A DNA stretch of 64,000 nt from a bacterium (GTDB lineage: Bacteria; Fidelibacterota; Marinisomatia; Marinisomatales; UBA1611). The position numbers and the translations under genes are program-made. Numbering within the stretch: the first letter of the stretch is position 1; each line of letters opens with the position of its first letter. Shown here one piece after another: positions 9,207-17,036 of the stretch. The notes under the pieces are model-generated. The model was not told where the DNA came from. It saw only the letters and a list, made by a program, of their open reading frames with translations, and ran no database searches. Location of the stretch: assembly GCA_004321745.1 (NCBI GenBank), contig SGYO01000001.1:62001-126000 (forward strand). The letters run 5' to 3'.

Positions 9207-11069
9207 TTACATTTCCTTTTCAGCTTTAAGGGGAAGGTTATCTATGAACATTCCAGAGTCTCTTTGAACTTCACTCATATATACAACTCCATTTTCATCA
9301 TGAGGGTCAGCAAAGGTTGCATGTATAGACTTTAATCCTCCTAGCCACCATCGGCTATCTTGTATATATACTAGATCCCCCTTATTCGCATTGATAGTCT
9401 TCATATCATCCTTCGAAAATGAAACCATGTCTTTGCCTAGATCTTTCACTTTAAAATTGACTACTACAGGTTTCCCTGTAGCTTCATTTATGCTAGAACC
9501 TTTAAAGATTTTTTTGAGCTTATGAATATCAAAAACAGTTAGTCCTGTTAACTGTTTATCAGCATTTGGTTTTGTAAAAAAAGTTACAATAACACCGACT
9601 CCTGCACACACAAATAAATTATACAATGCCCCAATGTAGGAGTACCCTCTACCAGGTCTGAGTTCTATACCATGGGAAAAAGGACTAATAAGTGATGGAT
9701 ACATTTGGCCTAAAATCATTAAAAATGCACCAAGAATGAATGTTGCAATGACAGCAGTAGATGTAAATCTTTTCCAAAAAATACCTAAAAATACGCCTAC
9801 AACCAAAGGTGGTGTGAAAGTTGAATGAAACCAACCATGCGCTTCATATATAGATTCAAATGAATTAAAAAAGGGGACTAAACATACCGCAATCACTTTT
9901 ACAACAACTGATGCAAGCCTTGCTAATCTTAACTGTTCTTCATCTGAAGATTTATTTTTAGTTAAAGGTCGATAAATATCATTAATAATTACTGATGATG
10001 AAGCATTTACCAACGTATCAGAAGTAGACATTAAAGCAGCGCACAGTGCAGCAATTATAAAACCAAAAACCCCAGGCGAGGTTATCAAATTTGCAACAGA
10101 TACAAATACATCATTTGGTGCAAGGTCAATGGGAAGAGCCCCAGGGACAGAGTTTGATATTGCCTTGCCTATCCATCCTGCATTAGAAACCACAATCGCT
10201 GATATTGGTAATATTACCAATACATTAAAAGCAGCTGCCTTTCTACCTTCATTAACACTTCTAGCAGCCATAAATCTCATTATAAGTCCCTGATTTAAAA
10301 ACAAAAAGCCAATTGAACCAGCAATACCATCTTGCCAAAATATTCCAACAAAATTAAAATCTGGAGGCGAATTAAAATTAGCTAAAGGTAGCTTTTCAGC
10401 AGGTGTTAGATTATCCCACAAGGCTTTGAGACCTGATGCATATGGAGTATTCTCAACTAAAAAATTCAATCCAAGGGTAAATAAAAGTAACCCAGCAAAA
10501 ATCAATATAAAGCCTTGTATTAAATCAGTAAAAATGACTGATGTTTGACCCCCAAAATGCATATATATAGTAGTTGCAATAGCAATCAGTACCACTGTTA
10601 ACATAAGAGGTATCCCATATATTTTATATAAGGCAGTAGCTAAAGTAAGAAACTGAATTGCGATGTATCCTATCATATACATTAAGATCATAAATGTAGC
10701 AATATACCTTGCTTCTCTACTGAATCTTTTCTCAAAATATTCTGGAATTGAACCTAGTTTCATGTAATATATTATCGGAAGCCAGCCAAATAGAAACAAG
10801 GGCATAAAAAACCAATCGTTCATATATGTCATTGTAGAAGAAAAGCCATACTGATATGCTTTAGTTGAATATTTAACGAAACTATGCGAACCAATACCAG
10901 TGGCCACAATTGAAATTGTGATTAACCACCAAGCAAACCTTCTTCCGCCAAAGAAATAATCTGATGTTGTTTTACTATACTTACCAAAATAAGCACCAAA
11001 TCCCATCACCACTGCGAAGTAGGCAAGTATAACTATTCTATCAAGATTTGTTCCTAAAATATTCTCCAT
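9207..11069 (-). CDS. Sodium:solute symporter (SSS family)
   Basis: A 620-residue transporter with about 13 membrane helices. The N-terminus (YFAVVMGFGAYFGKYSKT and SDYFFGGR) and the TGIGSHSF and STSDTLVNASSS segments are typical of the SSS fold used for sodium-coupled uptake of sugars, amino acids or carboxylates. A soluble tail of about 120 residues (from around 500) extends past the last membrane helix. The substrate is not predictable from sequence. The start codon overlaps the stop of the upstream 70-residue membrane protein by one base, indicating translational coupling. Confidence 0.9.
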   Translation of the reverse strand: MENILGTNLDRIVILAYFAVVMGFGAYFGKYSKTTSDYFFGGRRFAWWLITISIVATGIGSHSFVKYSTKAYQYGFSSTMTYMNDWFFMPLFLFGWLPIIYYMKLGSIPEYFEKRFSREARYIATFMILMYMIGYIAIQFLTLATALYKIYGIPLMLTVVLIAIATTIYMHFGGQTSVIFTDLIQGFILIFAGLLLFTLGLNFLVENTPYASGLKALWDNLTPAEKLPLANFNSPPDFNFVGIFWQDGIAGSIGFLFLNQGLIMRFMAARSVNEGRKAAAFNVLVILPISAIVVSNAGWIGKAISNSVPGALPIDLAPNDVFVSVANLITSPGVFGFIIAALCAALMSTSDTLVNASSSVIINDIYRPLTKNKSSDEEQLRLARLASVVVKVIAVCLVPFFNSFESIYEAHGWFHSTFTPPLVVGVFLGIFWKRFTSTAVIATFILGAFLMILGQMYPSLISPFSHGIELRPGRGYSYIGALYNLFVCAGVGVIVTFFTKPNADKQLTGLTVFDIHKLKKIFKGSSINEATGKPVVVNFKVKDLGKDMVSFSKDDMKTINANKGDLVYIQDSRWWLGGLKSIHATFADPHDENGVVYMSEVQRDSGMFIDNLPLKAEKEM

Positions 11070-11281
11070 TAACTACTCCCAATTGCCAGATAAATAAAAA
11101 GAGCATGAATGAAAGCATAAAAGAAATATCCATAAAATAATATCCATATCCACTTTTTATGGATTTCATACGATACTCTTAGAGCGCCGGTCTTATAAAT
11201 CAAAAAAGTACCAAGTAAAAATGCAATACCCCCTACACCGTACAAATAAAAAAATGGCAACCAAGTTTGATAAAAGTTCAT
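11069..11281 (-). CDS. Small two-helix membrane protein coupled to the SSS symporter
   Basis: A 70-residue protein with two hydrophobic segments (about 7-29 and 45-67) separated by a basic loop (YEIHKKW). It overlaps the HIT gene by 4 bases (ATGA type) and the symporter by one base, so all three are translated together. No family is recognised. The position suggests an accessory subunit of the symporter, comparable in principle to small subunits that accompany other sodium symporters, but this is inference. Confidence 0.7.
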   Translation of the reverse strand: MNFYQTWLPFFYLYGVGGIAFLLGTFLIYKTGALRVSYEIHKKWIWILFYGYFFYAFIHALFIYLAIGSS

Positions 11282-11775
11282 GACGAAAGTTCCAAATTAT
11301 TAAAGGAAAATTTTAAATCAGAATATGTGTCAGCCAAGCCCTGAACATGGACCTTCGTATTACCAACTACTGGCATAAAATTAGTATCCCCTCTCCACCT
11401 TGGGATGATATGATAATGTAAATGCTCAGCAATACCAGCACCTGCTGAAGCACCTATATTAGCACCAAAATTAAATCCCTCGGCATTTAATTTTTCCCTT
11501 ATAATCTTCATAGATTGAGAAGATACCTTCATTATTTCAAGCAAAACTTCCTCGCCTAATTCTTCGGGTTTGTCAACAATTTCATTAGGAACAACTAATA
11601 AATGCCCATTGTTATATGGATAAAGATTCATGCAAACAAAAGAATACTTTCCTCGAAAAAGAATCATATTCTCCTCATCGTTACCACTTTCTAACTTTTT
11701 AGAAAATGTATTGCTCGAGTCCTTTTTTGGGGCTCGCACATATTCCATACGCCATGGCGCCCATATATTATCCAA
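11278..11775 (-). CDS. HIT family nucleotide hydrolase/phosphorylase
   Basis: A 165-residue histidine-triad protein. It starts with WAPWRMEYV, has NIGASAGAGI and ends its catalytic block with HLHYHIIPRW (His118, His120, His122), followed by GDTNFMPV. This matches the bacterial HIT subgroup related to Ap4A phosphorylase and FHIT, which acts on dinucleoside polyphosphates or AMP-linked compounds. It is complete, cytosolic, and first in a translationally coupled set with the small membrane protein and the symporter. The functional link to transport is unclear. Confidence 0.92.
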   Translation of the reverse strand: MDNIWAPWRMEYVRAPKKDSSNTFSKKLESGNDEENMILFRGKYSFVCMNLYPYNNGHLLVVPNEIVDKPEELGEEVLLEIMKVSSQSMKIIREKLNAEGFNFGANIGASAGAGIAEHLHYHIIPRWRGDTNFMPVVGNTKVHVQGLADTYSDLKFSFNNLELSS

Positions 11776-11855
11776 AACAATGCCTTTTTAATTTTATATA
11801 ATCCATTATCAATAAATATCTAAAAAGTTTAACTAAATATATGTAATAGTACTAA

Positions 11856-12116
11856 TTAAAGTTCTAACCTAGTTGCGTCATTAATGTATTTACGTAGAGC
11901 AGGAACAATGTAAAGACCCTCTAGGTCGTAATCTTTAAAACAACTTGCAATAATATTTAACCGCTGTTCTATCGGTTTCATGTTGTTAATTACAATGACT
12001 TTTTCTTCATTAACAATACAACTACCCCCAGAAAAGTCACCTTTCCCTTTCATGATTTTCACATCTAATTTTTCAGCTAGAGAATGGAATTCTTCTAATA
12101 GTTCTTTATTTTTCAA
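11856..12116 (-). CDS. Conserved small protein of unknown function
   Basis: An 86-residue cytosolic protein directly after the mannose-1-phosphate guanylyltransferase gene, with the start abutting that gene's stop. It contains MKGKGDFSGGSCIVNEEK and the phrase INNMKPIEQRLNIIA, a basic glycine-rich turn followed by helical segments. I have the impression of a small family seen in FCB bacteria but cannot name it. Tight coupling with the sugar-nucleotide gene makes co-expression likely. Confidence 0.65.
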   Translation of the reverse strand: MKNKELLEEFHSLAEKLDVKIMKGKGDFSGGSCIVNEEKVIVINNMKPIEQRLNIIASCFKDYDLEGLYIVPALRKYINDATRLEL

Positions 12117-13169
12117 TTATAGCAAATCCTTAAGATTTTTTTTATCAAGCCAACTTACCAGGTCTTTAACTTTTTCAACTTTATCTCTTGGTACAACTAG
12201 CGTAGCATCGTTTGTGTTCACGATAACAATATTATCTAAACCGATGACAGCTGTAAACTTTTCATTAGACTGAATAAAATTATTCTCCCCATCCAAAACT
12301 GTCCCAAATCCTCTAATTACGTTGTCATTTTCTTTTTTAGAAAATATCTCAAATAAAGCATCCCATGAGCCAAGGTCGTTCCATTCAAATTGAGCAGGAA
12401 TGACAAATATATTATCTGCTTTTTCCATTAAGCCATAATCAATACTCTCTGGCAAAATAGTTTCCCAGATATCATCAAAAGAATCTGAATTTTCAATTCT
12501 TTTCTCTATTTCTTTCATTGACTCATGTAATTCAGGCATATATTTTTTTAAGGAGTATAAAAGGGTATTTGCTCTCCAAACAAAAATACCCGCGTTCCAC
12601 AAAAAATCTCCGCTTTTAATAAACCTTTTTGCTAATGTTATATGAGGTTTTTCAGCAAAAGTTTTCACATGGTAACCATTTTTATTTTTCGTCCCTGGCT
12701 CGTACTGTATGTATCCAAAAGCAGTACTTGGATAACTTGGTTTTATACCTATTGTAACTAGGTTTTCTTCTTTTTTAACTAAACTAAAAGCATCATTTAA
12801 TGATTTTTCAAAATGTTTGTGACCTACAATTAGATGATCTGCTGGGAAAACGCCCATAATAGAATTTTTATTTTTCATGTAAATCTTTTGCGCAACCAAA
12901 GCAATAGCTGGCGCGGTATTTTTCGGACTGGGCTCTACAATTATATTTTCACTTTTTATATGCTTAATTGTTTTTAGTATGACATCATAAAGTTCTTTTT
13001 TAGTAATAATATATATTTCTGATGTCGATTTTAACTTTCTTAATCGATCAATGGTTATTTGAAGCATGGTCTTATCGCCAACTATTTTTAACAATTGCTT
13101 GGGATTATCTTTTCTACTCAATGGCCAAAATCGAGTCCCACTACCACCAGCTAAGATTACACAATGCAT
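12117..13169 (-). CDS. manC: Mannose-1-phosphate guanylyltransferase
   Basis: A 350-residue GDP-mannose pyrophosphorylase making GDP-mannose from GTP and mannose-1-phosphate for surface polysaccharide. The N-terminal pyrophosphorylase signature GGSGTRFWPLSR (residues about 8-19) with DNPKQLL is clear. FPADHLI and the FAEKP and WNAGIFVW blocks follow, and FEWNDLGSWDAL lies near the C-terminal third. Length equals single-domain GMP enzymes, lacking the cupin isomerase domain of bifunctional ManC. It immediately follows the Ig-like lipoprotein gene and precedes the 86-residue protein. Confidence 0.93.
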   Translation of the reverse strand: MHCVILAGGSGTRFWPLSRKDNPKQLLKIVGDKTMLQITIDRLRKLKSTSEIYIITKKELYDVILKTIKHIKSENIIVEPSPKNTAPAIALVAQKIYMKNKNSIMGVFPADHLIVGHKHFEKSLNDAFSLVKKEENLVTIGIKPSYPSTAFGYIQYEPGTKNKNGYHVKTFAEKPHITLAKRFIKSGDFLWNAGIFVWRANTLLYSLKKYMPELHESMKEIEKRIENSDSFDDIWETILPESIDYGLMEKADNIFVIPAQFEWNDLGSWDALFEIFSKKENDNVIRGFGTVLDGENNFIQSNEKFTAVIGLDNIVIVNTNDATLVVPRDKVEKVKDLVSWLDKKNLKDLL

Positions 13170-14849
13170 CTAAAAACTATTGAGTTTAATATTTGTTATT
13201 TCCATATCCCAATTACTCCTTATCGATATCGTGTCAGGAATGATTTCAAACCATTCTGAAGATTGATAAGGACTAAGACTGCCATAAGAATAATAATCAT
13301 TTTCATCTCTATCATTGTAAAACATCAGAGAATAAATCCCTTCTGGTATTTTATTAATTTTAAAAGACGAATTAGAATTTACAAATACATCTAGGAAATA
13401 TTGTTCTTTTTCTAGTGAGGATAACCTCGCAACCAAAGGCTCATTATACTTTTCAATTAAATTACCCCTGAGACTGCCAAACTTTCTAAATGGTGAAGTT
13501 TTTATGTTTAAAATCAAAAGTGAATCTTTAATGCCACGAGTATTTGCCATTTTCAACTTATCTCTTATAACAAACAGATTATAATCAGTATTTGGGATCC
13601 AATTTATCTTTGGAATGACTCGATAATGCATAGGGCTTAATTTTTCTAGAATAAAATCAATAATAACAGAATCTTTTTTTAATGTTAAAGCGCTATCCAA
13701 AATAACATTGTACAGCACTTTAGAAAATGAAAAATCAAAAGGTCTTATTTGGTCCTCTTCAATTTCTAAATTATTCATTTTCTCAGCATCTTTAATACTT
13801 AGGTATGAAGTATCAATATTTGATTTTGTCTTTGCAGAAATCAAAGCAGAATCAATTATTGAATGTTCAGCATTATCACTAGGGACCACATTAATTATTG
13901 TGTTTAAACCTGACTTAAGCGAATCCTTAATAAAAAAGTGTAAAGTATTGTTTTCATTGTTATCAACAAATAGGTTAGGAAGAATTTTGTTTCCTCCACT
14001 GGTAATTTCAACTTTGATGTAATCAATTTTTCCATTTATTGGCGCGTCAAAATTTATTTCCCCTCTCCTACTATCGATCCATTTCCCATTAACGACCCTT
14101 ATATATTTGGAAGTTTTAGGGATTAAGATGTTTACATCTTTCTTGAATGTACTCGCTGAGTCTATTTTAATAACATCCGTAGACGAGGTTCCATAAATTG
14201 AATAGTTTAAATCTAATAGTTCATTTAATTTGGACCTATTTATTCCAAGAAGTTTATAACTACCATTTGATAAATAATTAAATGAAAAATGCCCATCTTC
14301 ATTAGCATCTATAGTATAATCAGGCTGGCGAAGAAAAAACTCTTTCGCATCCACTGAGTCTCTTATTTTCCATAACAAAGCAGATGCTTCCTCTTCAGAA
14401 AACAACTTACCATTGATTTTAGACTTATCAATTATATTCCCTGTTGAAAATGCAAGCTGAATTCCTTCAGAAAGCGAAACTCCATTTTCATCTTTTAAAT
14501 TTCTATTTATGGATAATATATAAGTCTGATCAATTAATAAACTGTCTGGGAGTTTTACAACTAATTCTTTACCCTTATACTTTACCTGTATAGGGTCATT
14601 AGTTTTTGGTAAAAGAGATATAGCATCAGAAATTGATCTTTCTAAAATGTATTCAGAAAAAAACAATTGTACTATACTTTGATCAAAGTTTATAGCTCCT
14701 GTTGCTGGAGTAGAATACAACAAAAATGGCGCTGTCTCATCTTTTGGACCTCCAGATGGAGCTTGAATAGCAGCGCAAGAAAAAACATTAGATAAATAAT
14801 GAAAACATAAGAAAAAAAGAAAAATAGTTTTGCTATTAAATAACTTCAT
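13170..14849 (-). CDS. Ig-like (Big_5 type) surface lipoprotein
   Basis: A 559-residue exported protein. The N-terminal hydrophobic segment ends near FSCAAIQAPSGGPKDETAP. The cysteine and the following PSGGPKD block are characteristic of Bacteroidetes lipoproteins with an SbsA/Big_5 Ig-like domain. Residues about 40-135 form that domain (STPATGAINFDQ, LSINRNLKDENG). The remainder is beta-rich with repeated aspartate and asparagine turns. It is likely anchored in the outer membrane, and its function is unknown. It is the first gene of the manC run and divergent from the gene at 14970. Confidence 0.8.
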   Translation of the reverse strand: MKLFNSKTIFLFFLCFHYLSNVFSCAAIQAPSGGPKDETAPFLLYSTPATGAINFDQSIVQLFFSEYILERSISDAISLLPKTNDPIQVKYKGKELVVKLPDSLLIDQTYILSINRNLKDENGVSLSEGIQLAFSTGNIIDKSKINGKLFSEEEASALLWKIRDSVDAKEFFLRQPDYTIDANEDGHFSFNYLSNGSYKLLGINRSKLNELLDLNYSIYGTSSTDVIKIDSASTFKKDVNILIPKTSKYIRVVNGKWIDSRRGEINFDAPINGKIDYIKVEITSGGNKILPNLFVDNNENNTLHFFIKDSLKSGLNTIINVVPSDNAEHSIIDSALISAKTKSNIDTSYLSIKDAEKMNNLEIEEDQIRPFDFSFSKVLYNVILDSALTLKKDSVIIDFILEKLSPMHYRVIPKINWIPNTDYNLFVIRDKLKMANTRGIKDSLLILNIKTSPFRKFGSLRGNLIEKYNEPLVARLSSLEKEQYFLDVFVNSNSSFKINKIPEGIYSLMFYNDRDENDYYSYGSLSPYQSSEWFEIIPDTISIRSNWDMEITNIKLNSF

Positions 14850-14969
14850 TAATATTGGACCATTATAATTTAAAGGTGCCTGACTTTAAGTCTAAAGAAT
14901 TCTAGTATGTTATTAGTATCTTAAAAATTATAATTACCAAATTATTTTAAAATTTCATATACATTGACT

Positions 14970-15890
14970 ATGCAACCTAATAACCCAATATACAAAGCAC
15001 AAACTATTGGCAATATTGAACCAATAGAATACATGGTACCCTACCCAAGTACACAAGCTATTATTGAAGGCCAAATAATTAAATATAAAAATGAAAAAGT
15101 TTTCAAAGATTACGGTTTAACAAATATTGATTTTTTCAATAGTATTCAAAGAATATCAAACTGGCTGAATGACCAAGGCGTAGTCCCAAAAGATAAAGTT
15201 GTCATAGATGACAATTCTTTCTTGAACTCTATTTTACTTTTATATGGTTTATGGCACATAGGAGCTATTGCTGTATTTTTAGAAAAAGAAAATCACTATC
15301 CTAAAAAGAAATTAAATGTAAAGTGTTTAGACTATTCAGGCAATTTAATAAAAATAACAGAATCTCAATCTTCACATTTTATACCAAAATATAAACCACT
15401 TCTAAATGAGGATGCAGTTGTATTGGTGTCAAATGATAAAACAGTCTTCCTATCACATTATGGTTTATTGGTCAATGCGAACGGTTTGCAAAAATTATTA
15501 AGCCTCAAACAGCAACAGAGTTTTTTTTGCGATATAAAACCTAAAACCAGTTTCTGGGTTGTCCTTTGCGCTATTCTACCCATTTATGCAATGGCTACAT
15601 TTACTTCAAAAAGCCCATCAATTCTTTTAACCTATGATAATATTGATGTTAAGGATGGTTTTAAATTAAGAGAAGATTGGGTAAACATTGATAATTATGA
15701 AATAAATGAATTAGCGCTATGCAAAGAAAACAGCGCTGTCTTCGCCTTAAATAATAGTCCTATTCATTTAACTGACTATAAAATCATTGAAGATGAATTA
15801 TGGCTCAAAGGTCATTCTTTAATGAATGGGTACTTCGAAAAAGATAAAATGGTTTTTAAAAATGATTATTTTATTATTAAAGAAGAATAG
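14970..15890 (+). CDS. Short ANL-superfamily-like protein lacking the usual active site
   Basis: A 306-residue protein from the ATG at 14970. Residues about 35-105 resemble the N-terminus of acyl-CoA/AMP-forming ligases: an FFNSIQRISNWLNDQGVVPKDKVVI segment followed by a GLWHIGAIAVFLE helix. The position of the phosphate-binding A3 loop reads AVVLVSNDKTVFLSH and lacks the Thr/Ser/Gly-rich loop. Near the end LWLKGHSLMNGYFEKD resembles the G-x-x-V-M-x-G-Y-Y block, after which the protein stops where the C-terminal domain would begin. It is much shorter than the usual roughly 500 residues and probably not a competent ligase. The reading frame is intact. Confidence 0.6.
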   Translation: MQPNNPIYKAQTIGNIEPIEYMVPYPSTQAIIEGQIIKYKNEKVFKDYGLTNIDFFNSIQRISNWLNDQGVVPKDKVVIDDNSFLNSILLLYGLWHIGAIAVFLEKENHYPKKKLNVKCLDYSGNLIKITESQSSHFIPKYKPLLNEDAVVLVSNDKTVFLSHYGLLVNANGLQKLLSLKQQQSFFCDIKPKTSFWVVLCAILPIYAMATFTSKSPSILLTYDNIDVKDGFKLREDWVNIDNYEINELALCKENSAVFALNNSPIHLTDYKIIEDELWLKGHSLMNGYFEKDKMVFKNDYFIIKEE

Positions 15891-15893
15891 ATT

Positions 15894-16349
15894 TTATGTT
15901 AAATCCTTTAAGACTTCATCAGCATGAGTTTTTGGGCTAACCTTCTCGTATGCTCTTTCAATTTTACCACTTTCATCTATCAAATATGCTACTCTCAAAA
16001 TACCCTCATATTCTCTACCATACATTTTCTTTAAGCCAATAGCTTCATAAGCTCTAATCGTTTCTTTTTCAGGATCAGAAAGTAATTGGAATGGAAACTC
16101 TTGTTTTGAACAAAAGTTCTTTTGAGCCTTTACTGAATCAGCACTCATGCCTAAAACTACTGTATTATATTTTTTAAAATTTTTAAACTCATCCCGGAGT
16201 CCTTGACCTTGCGTAGTTCAGCCAGGCGTGCTTGCTCTAGGATAAAACCATAAAAGAACTTTTTGGCCTTCAAAATCTTTAATATTCACTGAATTACCAT
16301 CCTGATCACTTAATTGAAATTCAGGGGCGCTTGATCCGATTGATAACAT
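15894..16349 (-). CDS. bcp: BCP-type peroxiredoxin, predicted selenoprotein (Sec44)
   Basis: An alkyl-hydroperoxide reductase of the bacterioferritin-comigratory-protein group, 151 residues from the ATG at 16349 if the TGA at 16218-16220 is read as selenocysteine. The frame runs unbroken on both sides: residues 34-51 read WFYPRASTPG-Sec-TTQGQGL, and downstream MSADSVKAQKNF, LLSDPEK and the C-terminal GKIERAYEKV match the family. Sec44 occupies the peroxidatic cysteine position of the PxxxTPGC motif. The nearby resolving cysteine found in some BCPs is absent (QGQ), so reduction would be of the 1-Cys or atypical kind. A hairpin 16-33 bases after the TGA suits a bacterial SECIS. A chance nonsense mutation exactly at the catalytic codon is the alternative. 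Confidence 0.85.
16185..16202 (-). promoter_or_regulatory. Candidate bacterial SECIS element for the peroxiredoxin
   Basis: On the minus-strand transcript, GGACUC pairs with GAGUUU (six pairs, two of them G-U) around the loop CGGGAU. The loop begins 21 bases after the UGA and has G at its second position. The published general pattern for bacterial SECIS elements asks for a loop about 16-37 bases from UGA with a G among the first two loop bases, and this fits. The fold is by eye only. Confidence 0.6.
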
Positions 16350-16457
16350 GATTTTTTCCTTAATTAATACTTTTAATATAATTATGTATTACAATATATC
16401 ACTTAATTATCATTGTGATATAGCATATACTTTGATGTTTGATAAATTGCATCAGCT

Positions 16458-16492
16458 ATTTTTTTTAAGGAGTCGGCCTCCTTAAAAAAAAT
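16458..16492. terminator. Bidirectional rho-independent terminator
   Basis: A perfect inverted repeat: AAGGAG and CTCCTT around a five-base loop (TCGGC), extended by eight T and eight A, so either strand gives a GC-containing stem followed by a U run. It lies about 70 bases after the Nudix stop and before the peroxiredoxin start, so on the minus strand it should end the radA-tgt-Nudix transcript. Confidence 0.85.
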
Positions 16493-16559
16493 AGAACCCA
16501 AGACAAAGCTATAGTACCAAATAGATACTTCAACCTTCTTGATATATTTAAAAAATTTA

Positions 16560-17036
16560 TCAAGGTAATTTATCTGGAATTTTAATCTGAGACCATTTCA
16601 TCCTATCATCATTAGATATTACCATATCATGAACAACCTGAATCCCTCTCTTTTGCCCATTCCAAACTAAATGAGATAAAGCGACATCCAACTTAACCCA
16701 TTTAAAATCACAATGTTCTTTTGATAAAACTACTTCTTGGGAATCAACTTCAATTCCAAAAACTGGAACAAGATTTAATCTATCACCATGCTTTTCATAA
16801 AAACTACTAACATGATCAGCTATAAATACCTTCAGTGGCCTTAAGCTAGTTTCTTCCCCTAGCTCCCTGATTGCTGCCTCCCATGCTTTTTCTCCCTCTT
16901 CAATTTTTCCTGCAACCCCTTGCCAAAGGTGCTCATATATTTTGGTTTTTGCCCGTTTCAATATAAGAAACTCAATTCCTTCTATTGTTTTTCTATAGAC
17001 ATAAGCATCTACAACTCGTACCTTTATTTTTGTCAT
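16560..17036 (-). CDS. Nudix hydrolase
   Basis: A 158-residue protein with the Nudix box at residues 43-65: GKIEEGEKAWEAAIREL followed by GEET, giving G-x5-E-x7-R-E-U-x-E-E, with Ser at the usual second glycine. The glutamates would bind Mg2+ to hydrolyse a nucleoside diphosphate linked to another group. Overall it resembles dihydroneopterin-triphosphate/dATP pyrophosphohydrolases, but the substrate is uncertain. It overlaps the tgt stop by one base and is last in the radA-tgt-Nudix run, followed by a strong terminator. Confidence 0.9.
   Translation of the reverse strand: MTKIKVRVVDAYVYRKTIEGIEFLILKRAKTKIYEHLWQGVAGKIEEGEKAWEAAIRELGEETSLRPLKVFIADHVSSFYEKHGDRLNLVPVFGIEVDSQEVVLSKEHCDFKWVKLDVALSHLVWNGQKRGIQVVHDMVISNDDRMKWSQIKIPDKLP

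Noticed and set aside
15894-16349. Peroxiredoxin as a pseudogene or as a short 84-residue gene starting at 16148
   Set aside because: The upstream frame encodes a perfect peroxiredoxin N-terminus, and the only interruption is TGA at the catalytic codon followed by a SECIS-like hairpin. Selenocysteine explains this better.
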